In this document: piece after piece, positions 57,260 through 64,000 of the stretch | Position numbering within the stretch: the first letter of the stretch is position 1 | Layout of the letters: each line of letters opens with the position of its first letter | Origin: Mermis nigrescens | Taxonomy: Eukaryota > Nematoda > Enoplea > Mermithida > Mermithidae | Assembly (NCBI GenBank): GCA_036768485.1 | Contig: JAVLUZ010000151.1 | Span: 1,582,419-1,646,418, forward strand | Length of the DNA: 64,000 nt | Reading direction: 5' to 3' | The notes under the pieces: generated by a model | Database searches by the model: none | What the model was told of the DNA's origin: nothing | Seen by the model: the letters and a program-made list of their open reading frames with translations, nothing else | Position numbers and translations under genes: made by a program

Positions 57260-57835
57260 AAAAAATCACTGACTACATCACATCTTTTTATTTTATATAC
57301 TTCACATATTTTTAGGAATCAATGGCTAATCAAGTGCGCTTGAAGCTGACATATCAACTTGAAATAAGCTGCTTAAGTTTTTAATTAAAAAAAAATATGT
57401 CTGATGTAAGGGTATGGTTTACGATAAGATATTTGTAAAAGGCGTCTGTAACAAGGCTTAATTTTATACGAATCGGATTTGCGAGAGCCGCTAAAATCAG
57501 GTTCGCCCAGGACTGCTAGAACCCAAAGCACGACTGTGCAGCTAACTACATTATGTACATATATTTAATATTATAAATGTTGTATTTAATATTATTTATC
57601 ATTGATAATTTTTTAATTTGCGTCCATTTCGTTCAATAATATATTGCAATTTTTTAAAGCTATTCTATCATTTTATTGATTAAATATTAAAAATTAATGT
57701 GGTAATCAAATATTTTATTTCAATTATTTTTTACGTATTTATTTTAAATTCTTATAGTATCCATGCGTTAAAGTGTAATTGAATGACGCATTGATGTGGT
57801 CGCTCGCAGCTTGTATTTGACGTTTACCGATAATA
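57260..57835 (+). other. AMACR upstream region
   Basis: Very AT-rich (57560-57760), then a short moderately GC segment before the start codon. No TATA box position or other promoter element can be assigned with confidence. Confidence 0.3.
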
Positions 57836-57943
57836 ATGGCCTTAGCTGGTATAAAAGTACTTGAGTTTGCTGGCCTTGCCCCCGCGCCATTCTGCGGAAT
57901 GATTTTAGCTGATTTTGGAGCCAGTGTTACTCGCATCGATCGG
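57836..57943 (+). CDS. AMACR: Alpha-methylacyl-CoA racemase, exon 1
   Basis: AMACR interconverts (2R)- and (2S)-methylacyl-CoA esters, allowing peroxisomal and mitochondrial beta-oxidation of branched fatty acids and bile-acid-type intermediates. It belongs to the CaiB/BaiF family III CoA-transferase fold. The first 36 codons read [16 protein letters not shown], then [15 protein letters not shown] and TRIDR. This is the conserved N-terminus of animal AMACR, including the AGLAPxPFC segment that starts the Rossmann-type fold. ATG 57836 sits in GATAATAATGG. Family similarity stops at about VTRIDR. GT dinucleotides at 57944 (GTTGGT) and 57948 (GTGTCA) are donor candidates, so the exon end is approximate. 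The following ORF text is MITE sequence, not protein. Later exons were not found in the remaining 6 kb. This is the only clear host gene in the window. Confidence 0.82.
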
Positions 57944-57949
57944 GTTGGT

Positions 57950-58270
57950 GTCATGCTGTACACCATGAGAATTCTGGGGGAGGTCAGGCCCAAAAATTTT
58001 TTAAAAGTGCCTTTTTATGCTAAAAAAACGATAGGTGCACGTCAAAATCACTGTTTCTTTGACATTTCAGACAATGCTCGTTCCCTTTAGAGGATAAAAA
58101 ATTCATAATAATTTGGACTAATTGGGTAAATTGAACAAAATATGGTCATGAAAATGTTTGTGTGGCGCGAAGCGCCAAAAATTTGAAATTTTTGAACTAA
58201 AAATTGGCTAAAAACGCTTAAGAAGGCTCACTTCACAATTTTTACCAACTTTTACAGAAGAACGATAATT
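57950..58270 (-). mobile_element. MITE family R2 copy in the putative AMACR intron 1
   Basis: Reads as the reverse complement of 61101-61472 with divergence. It shares AGAATTCTGGGGG, AAAGTGCCTTTTT, a TCTAGAG/TTTAGAG block and TGGCGCGAAGCGCCAAAAATTTG. It begins within 10 bases of the likely splice donor of exon 1. Ends are not exact. Confidence 0.7.
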
Positions 58271-58284
58271 CTGGGGGTCACAGC

Positions 58285-58518
58285 CATAGGTGAATGCCAC
58301 CAAAATTATGGGGGGTGCAAGATTTTTTTCAAAGGTCCAAAAATGGCCTTTAAATGGAGGTATGGCGAAAAAACACAATTTTTCAACGTTTTTCATCGAG
58401 CACTATCCATTGGCATCAAAAAATTGCAAGAAAACAAAAAATTCAATAATTGAATTTTGAGGGGAGTATTTTTGTTTATGGGGGGCTGCATATCCTAAAC
58501 CTTCCACGCAAAGGTATG
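58285..58518 (+). mobile_element. hAT-type MITE, family R1 (copy 6, diverged)
   Basis: 234 bp with ends CATAGGTGAATG and CAAAGGTATG, flanked by GTCACAGC (58277-58284) and GTCGCAGC (58519-58526), 7 of 8 identical. The core AGCACTATCCATTGGCATCA is shared with the other copies. Confidence 0.88.
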
Positions 58519-58526
58519 GTCGCAGC

Positions 58527-59989
58527 CATTTTGAGGGGGTCAGTTGCCATCCTGGGCTCTAAACCCCTCCCCCAAGAACGCGTCTGGTTGGTATACCCTT
58601 AATAATTGCCTGTAAATCTATGCTTTTTTGAAAGTACAGTAATTAAGAGAGCTTATCTGATCTCGTGCTATTTTTCCGATCATAAAAATGATTTTGTTAT
58701 GCTGTGTCATATCATGAAAGCTGAAATTTCCAAAAAGGATTTTCTAGTAGATAAATAATTATCATGAAATAATTAATCAATTATCTATAGATTATAATAA
58801 AAATTTATTAGTTAAGCACCAACGATCGCTGATTCATTTCTAATGTATCGCATGGGCACGCTCAGGTTTTCCAGGGTCAAATGACTTCCCTGGAACATGC
58901 GGGGTTGCTCATGCATGACTATACCTACATAGATGAAGAGCATCGTCAATGTGGGGTTTTTTGAAATTTAGCTTTTGTTGGACTAAAATGACCTCAAAAA
59001 ATAGAATAAATGCTAATATAGCGTCAAAACTATGTTGTCCCACAATTTATAGTAAATTTCAAGCACTTTTTAACGAAATTTTCAATTTTCATACATTTTT
59101 GGCCTTGATTTTGTCTTAGTTTTTCCAGATAATTTTCAAAATCTTGCTGGGTTGGTTCGGTTTCTCCTGCGGGGTAGCGGTGTTCCAGGGTTAACTCACT
59201 TGACCCTGTATTGACCATGTGCTCATGTTTGTAATGTATTGACATATTTACACAAAGGGGTGGGAGGATGAGGGGGTATCACTGTCCAGAGATTTAAGGT
59301 TGATAAAACCTTTTCTGCGTCATTTTTGATGACAAAGCAGTTATAATGTCAAATTTTTCTTGTGCTTCTGTGTGCGTTTTCATTAAGAGGCGTCCCAAAA
59401 GTGACCAATTTATAAATTTTTCAGTGTTAAAGGCGATATAATGCAGCCGAAACGGACTATAAATGCATTAAAAATGAGGGGTTAGCTCGAAAAAGCACTT
59501 TATAGTCTATGCATTACCGTTTCCGTTGATTGAATCGGAAAAATAACGTAAACACTAAATGTAGTGATTTGTATTTCTGAAATTTAAGCCCCCCATATAT
59601 ACACATGTAACGGCTCAAAATTTTGATGGGGTCCCTGGCCATTTCCAGTTGAGTGGGGGATAAATGACCCCTAGTCATTGGCCTAGAAACACCTAAAAAC
59701 GGCCGCGAAATTCGATTTTTTCTAAAAATTGGGGTGGGAGGGGTCAAAGATTTTCCGGCTCTTTGAGGATAGGAGGATCCCCATCTTCCTTCTTGTATGC
59801 CCCCTGCCGATCCTGACGTTGTAGATATATAATTCATGACTTTACAGAACGGAATGCTATCATTACTGACTGATCCTAATATCATCTCTTCAATATAATC
59901 GATAGTTTGCAATAATTTTGTTATTTATAGCATAAATGAATTAAAATTCGGTTATAAAACAGAATTCGTGAAATTAATGGCATGTCTTA
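58527..59989. other. No recognisable feature
   Basis: Intronic or intergenic AT-rich sequence with several G- or C-rich runs of MITE type. ORFs at 59030-59245 and 59514-59912 (minus) show no family resemblance. Confidence 0.35.
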
Positions 59990-60360
59990 GTGGCGTATCT
60001 AAGATTGTCGTAAGAGGGGCGGTACCCCAACTTTTTTGAAGACAGTCAAGAATAGGTCCAAGAATTTTCCCATCACTTACGAGACGGCGTTTTCCGGCGC
60101 TTTGCATTGTCTACTTTTATTTAAAATACCTTTTCGCGCAACATTTTTTCCCAAAATATTTTAATTTTCTACAAATTTGAGCAAAAAAATTATGAAATTT
60201 CTTAAACTTTATACAAAAATCCGGCGTGAAGCGCCGGAAAACTAGAGAAATTATGATCATTGTCGGCTAATCCTTGCAAATTACATATCCATTCTTTATA
60301 TCGCTAACTATTTTGGGTTAATGGGGGAGGGAGTAGGCCGCCCTTGCTACGTCTGGAAAA
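59990..60360. mobile_element. Probable decayed MITE of family R3
   Basis: The left end AGTGGCGTATCTAAGATT resembles CAGTGGCGGATCTAGGATT. GGGGCGGTACCCC follows. The right end contains GTAGGCCGCCCTTGCTACGTC. The interior has GGCGTGAAGCGCCGG. The target duplication was not identified. Confidence 0.45.
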
Positions 60361-61092
60361 AAGCAATGAAAATACTATAAAATTTCCTGAAACCTTCTGT
60401 GACTTGAAATTTATTAGGTGAAATGATTCGATTTGTCAATTTAGCTCATAATATTTTGAGTTGTACCTGCCACTCTGCTTTCCAGATGCAAGAATAATCA
60501 ATAACGGTAAAAGATGTCACTGTGTAAAGGTCTCTTGAAATGTGGTTTAAAGTATAGCTGGGATATTGTAAACCATGTAACCAATTCTATCCGGGTGTTC
60601 TCCCTACGTATGCTACGGGTTTTGGTCTTTTTGAACGACCCTCTGGAATGACTACTGATCCCGGTAAAATGGTTACGAACCCTAGGAGTGTCTATTTTCC
60701 GAAAATTTTTTTGAAAATGTGCTTTTTTGAGCGTTTTTAACTAACTTTTAGCTCAGAATTGTCAAGTTTCTGGCCTTTGGCGCGACATACATATTTTGTT
60801 CAATTTTCTTAAATTTTTCGATATTTTTTTAGGTTTTTAAGTCCTGGAAAGAAGTAGCATTGTGATGTACCTATGGTTTTTAGCCTAAAAATGCGTTATT
60901 TGTTTATTTTGCTGGCTGAAATTATAATGCTCCATATTTATGATTTTTTGCTGTGCAGTAATTCCTTAGATTTGCTTTTGCCCCCGGGATATTTTTATGG
61001 TACCGATTTTGTTGTATGCGTGAATATCCTTCCTACTTTTTCTTCTTAGTCTAAAATTTCTCTTCCTATTTAGTAATACTGGATTATGACTA
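60361..61092. other. No recognisable gene
   Basis: AT-rich sequence. About 60680-60850 has text distantly like the R2/R3 interiors (CTTTGGCGCGACATAC, TTCTTAAATTTTTCG). Nothing else was recognised. Confidence 0.35.
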
Positions 61093-61100
61093 ATGATCAG

Positions 61101-61472
61101 CATACATGATCTTGGGGGGTTTCACCCCCGCAGAATCATTTTTCACCCCCGCAAAAAATTTTTCACCCCGTCCCAGAATTGGCGATTTTTCAAAAGTTTC
61201 CTGAACTTACCTGAAAATTGGTAGAAAAAGTGTCTTTTTAAGGGTTTTTGGCTATGTATTTGCTCAAAATCGCCAAATTTTCGGCGCTTCGCGCCATGGT
61301 CAATTTATTCGACTTTTTCGGAAATTTTTTTTCATGATTTCATGCTCTAGAAGGATAGAGTATCGTCAGAAACGCCAAAACACGATGTTTTTTGACGCGT
61401 ACCGGCCATTTTTGGGCCCAAAAAAGGCACTTTAGGTTTTCACCCCCAGAATTCCTATACTATGCATGTATA
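61101..61472 (+). mobile_element. hAT-type MITE, family R2, complete
   Basis: 372 bp with ends CATACATG and CATGTATA, flanked by the perfect 8-bp duplication ATGATCAG (61093-61100 and 61473-61480). The interior has TTTCACCCCCGCA repeats and GGCGCTTCGCGCC. The terminal CATACATG matches the R1 family, suggesting mobilisation by the same transposase. Confidence 0.85.
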
Positions 61473-61484
61473 ATGATCAGTATA

Positions 61485-61815
61485 GTCTAGCATGCACACA
61501 CAGCATAGGGATTTGTGGGAGGGTGAAAGTTTAAAGTGCCTTTTTAGCGCTATAAAATTGTGGAAATGCGTCAGAAAGATCGTTTTTAGCTTATCCCGAT
61601 CATTTGTTATCTTTTTTAAACGTAAAAACTTGAAAAAATTGGAATAAATTGACGAAAATATAACGAAAAACGAGTGTATGATGCGATGCGCCAAAAATTT
61701 AATACTTTAGACCAAACAGATAGCTAAGAAATTTTAAAACGGTGCCTATATGACGAATTTCTCGGAAAAGCGTATTCAGGGGTGAGTTGAATGAATTTTT
61801 GGGGAGTGAAAACTT
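61485..61815 (-). mobile_element. Probable decayed R2-like MITE
   Basis: Opposite-orientation relative of 61101-61472. It shares AGTTTAAAGTGCCTTTTTAGCGC, GCGATGCGCCAAAAATTTAA and terminal GGGGAGTGAAAAC. No duplication was identified. Confidence 0.5.
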
Positions 61816-61817
61816 TA

Positions 61818-61890
61818 CTGGTCAACGGGTGGATTTAAGAGGGTCGGCCGCACCCCCCTTTCCCATTGGCTAAAAATAATTGGCAAGATA
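61818..61890. mobile_element. Left end of an R3-type MITE (truncated)
   Basis: CGGGTGGATTTAAGAGGGTCGGCCGCACCCCCC followed by CCCATTGGCTAAAAATAATT resembles 50354-50420 (GGGGCGGATTTAGGG, GGCCGCCCCCATTGGCTCAA). Confidence 0.6.
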
Positions 61891-62404
61891 TAGAATTGAT
61901 ATGTAATTTGCAATGATTTTTGGCCGTCTTGCCAGATTTTTCCATCGCGTGACATTTATTTACCTTCTTGACGACCTAGAAGCCATTTTATTATTCTTGG
62001 ACTTTATATTAAAACTATTTCAAATGAAGAAACAGCCATTTAAGCATAAATTTAATTCTATTTTCAAGCACAATTTTTTAAGATTTTCGACTTTCCGCGT
62101 TAAATACTCAAAATACAGCAAATCGAGCAGTGAATCAAGTTTCTGAACGTCTTTTCGCCTATATTTCTAGAATTTTTTGACGCCTCGCACAAGATTTTCG
62201 CTAATATCGAGAACTTTAACGATTATTTTGCAGTAAATTGCCGAAAATTATATGAAAATTTAAAAAAATGTTGCGTCAAATGTGATAACTGACTTCTAAA
62301 TGTTTGTGACTGGTTCATATCTAAAGAAAGTGTATTTTTGGCCTATTGGCAGTCACATAAAATAATAATAATGCTTTATTCAAACCCGTAGGTACAATAC
62401 AATG

Positions 62405-62460
62405 TTAAGGATAATACGCAACGTTTCGACAGTTAACCTACCGTCGTCGTCAGGCTCTTA
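62405..62460 (-). ncRNA. Hammerhead-like core in the Penelope-like element 3' region
   Basis: On the minus strand CTGACGA is followed by a possible hairpin (GACGGT / AACTGTC) and then GAAAC. This is the order of conserved hammerhead blocks (CUGANGA, stem II, GAAA). Penelope-like elements are known to carry hammerhead ribozymes. The stem II closing pair is imperfect and stems I and III were not established. Confidence 0.35.
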
Positions 62461-62477
62461 CAGAATATAAGAAGTTG

Positions 62478-62560
62478 TGGGCACCAGGAATCGAACCTCA
62501 CAGCTAAGTATCATTTATTTCTAGAGTCTGTGGTTTTACCAACTGAGCTTCACTGGGCCA
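62478..62560 (-). repeat. tRNA-like sequence with good A and B boxes
   Basis: On the minus strand AAGCTCAGTTGGTA (A box) and AGGTTCGATTCCT (B box) fit consensus. CACAG/CTGTG can form an anticodon-type stem around a 24-nt loop. The outer ends pair only partly (GGCCCAG with CTGGTGCC). The D-stem and variable loop are defective, so it is a tRNA-derived sequence (SINE head or pseudogene) rather than a good tRNA. It lies directly downstream of the Penelope-like ORF. Confidence 0.5.
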
Positions 62561-62571
62561 GTTGTATAATA

Positions 62572-63595
62572 TTATGTGTTCTTTTTAAAGTAACATAATA
62601 ATATTTTTAGTCTGGGGGCCAAGGGCCTCTTCACATGGTGTATTCTCCTCAATAGGGCTCTATTCCATATATGACTGATCTCAATACTTCTTGAACCGAC
62701 AATCTGTTCATTAGACCTCTCCATCTCCAGGGTCTCCCGTATTTTCCTACGGTACCCATTGCTTTCTTCTGCGAGTATTGATGTATGCTCGAAATCTGGT
62801 CTACACCCACATGCTATGCAGTGTTCAGCAACCCCACTCCGTTCTTCTTTTAAATTCCTTAGTGCACTCTTATGTTCCCCAAGTCTTTTCTTAAGACTTC
62901 TACCAGTTTCCCCAATGTACTCCTTCCCACATTGTAGTGGTACTTTATACACTATGCCCTGCCGTAGATCTAGGGTCTCTTTGGGGCAACACTTTGTAGT
63001 CTTTTTCTGATGGTGTCTTCACTCTTTGCCACAAGGCGCACTCCATATGCTTTGCACACTCGCTTAAGCTTCATGGTTAATGCCCCACTAAATGGTACTA
63101 CTGCTGTTGCAATGTAGTTAGTTGCATCACCCCTTGAGGTGCAAGTTGTAAACTCTTTGTATTAATGGACCAGGGTATCATTAGCTTGAAACTCCTTAAG
63201 TATTTTCTGATGTTCACCTTCTTTACTGTGATTTGTTTGGCATATGCTCCTACATCTCATGGCCATTCCTCTGGCTATACCTGCCTTTGTGCATCTCTGA
63301 TGTCGGTAGTTTAGGTATTGACCTGTATGTGTTGGCTTACGGTACACTGATGTCTCTAGATGGTCATGGGATCTCTTAACTAGTACATCCAGGAAAGGCA
63401 GTGTGCCTTCCACCTCCTCCATGGTAAACTGAATTGCAAGATTTTGACTATTCATGTGCTGGAGGAAAGCTTCTAACTCCCGATCTCCATGATCCCACAA
63501 GATGAATGTGTCATCAACGCACCTGTCATCAAATGTGATGTCGGGAGTGAAAGGCAAATTTTCGAACCTATTTTTGGCTGTCTGAGGAAAAGTTG
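62572..63595 (-). pseudogene. Penelope-like element: RT C-terminal part and GIY-YIG endonuclease
   Basis: Read on the minus strand from 63595. 63557-63162 encodes the end of a Penelope-type RT: RCVDDTFILWDHG (catalytic VDD), LEAFLQHMNSQN, LPFLDVLVKR and VYRKPTHTGQYLNY, all characteristic of the clade. After a stop at about 63162 and a frame change, text of the C-terminal linker continues. 62952-62572 encodes the GIY-YIG domain: YKVPLQCGKEYIGETGRSLKKRLGEH (core Gly, Tyr, Ile, Gly and catalytic Arg) and HCIACGCRPDFEHTSILAEE (Cys/His and the later Glu region). It would act in nuclear target-primed retrotransposition. The N-terminal RT is missing, cut by an R3-type MITE end at 63596. Inactive. 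Confidence 0.9.
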
Positions 63596-63636
63596 GGGTA
63601 CCCCTTCCCCTTAGGAAAATCCTAGATCTGCCGCTG
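63596..63636. mobile_element. Right end of an R3-type MITE (truncated)
   Basis: GGTACCCCTTCCCCTTAGG followed by AAAATCCTAGATCTGCCGCTG parallels the right 50 bp of the complete element at 50353-50552. Confidence 0.75.
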
Positions 63637-63904
63637 CAAGGGGAGGTGAACCAGTGTTAAGCTCAATGATCATGTATGGAGTTGATTGTCAAAATACGGT
63701 TTAAATTTATTACCTAAGGTGCACGGAAGCTCGCTGAAAACAGATTCATTGTGTCGAGGTAAACGATCCATTTCGTTGAATTTAAAAGATAAGGCGGGTA
63801 TCGAAATCGCAAAGAAGTTGGATCGAAACGCTGATGTGCTTTTAGAGCCCTTCAGGCCCGGTATAAATGTATTAAATCAGGAAAAAATTTACATTTTACT
63901 AGTA
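63637..63904. other. No recognisable feature
   Basis: Anonymous sequence between the MITE end and the terminal microsatellite. Confidence 0.35.
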
Positions 63905-63913
63905 TCTACATAC

Positions 63914-64000
<87 letters not shown>
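63905..64000. repeat. (TACA)n then (TA)n microsatellite, runs off the window
   Basis: Four TACA units followed by at least 70 bases of TA repeats up to the window end. Confidence 0.97.

Noticed and set aside
57944..58090. Continuation of the AMACR ORF after codon 36
   Set aside because: This DNA matches the R2 MITE (AATTCTGGGGG, AAAGTGCCTTTTT), not AMACR, so it is intron or insertion sequence.

Overview
This is repeat-dominated, AT-rich nuclear DNA from an invertebrate animal. Support for this comes from a metazoan-type AMACR first exon at 57836, several animal retroelement classes (Ty3/gypsy, BEL/Pao, a CR1/jockey-like LINE, a Penelope-like element), hAT- and Tc1-type MITEs with target-site duplications, long (TA)n and (CA)n tracts, and a 100-base assembly gap (45403-45502). 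Species and phylum cannot be fixed from the sequence. A BEL element carrying a phlebovirus-like glycoprotein is familiar from nematodes, but that is not decisive.

Layout. 1-3660 is a tandem and inverted repeat block whose left part is the reverse complement of 45503-47441. 3829-4073 is (TA)n. 4685-6177 is a decayed LINE. 6178-14140 is gypsy-like element A, old and broken. 14141-23548 is mostly anonymous, with a minus-strand RT relic, a MITE and a solo LTR. 23549-24310 is an intact gag-like ORF standing alone. 25356-34445 is a nearly complete BEL/Pao element with 533/534-bp LTRs and an env-like gene. 35662-43210 is gypsy-like element B with LTR, PBS, leader, gag, env and protease, but with RT and integrase deleted. 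43211-51800 is a mosaic of LTR pieces, minisatellites, foldbacks and MITEs around the gap. 51873-54253 is a 2.4-kb non-autonomous hAT. 55480-57250 holds foldback and palindromic repeats. 57836 is AMACR exon 1 with MITEs in its putative first intron. 62405-63595 is a minus-strand Penelope-like element (RT tail, GIY-YIG, possible hammerhead core).

Most interesting. Elements A and B are diverged copies of one gypsy-like lineage in which an envelope-like glycoprotein lies BETWEEN gag and pol (gag - env - protease - RT - integrase). In B the transmembrane segment and the protease share one open frame. The usual order places env after pol. In element B a good splice donor just after the PBS (36399|36400) and a good acceptor just before the env start (38781|38782) suggest a spliced env-pol mRNA. 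The interval that would be spliced out begins with a leader of 16 short hairpins (36493-37024). Thirteen of these have exactly the loop AAAG, closed by C-G, on six different but self-complementary stems. Covariation around a fixed loop, just downstream of the splice donor, is what a genomic-RNA packaging or Gag-binding signal would look like. Function and novelty are inference; the pattern itself is directly visible.
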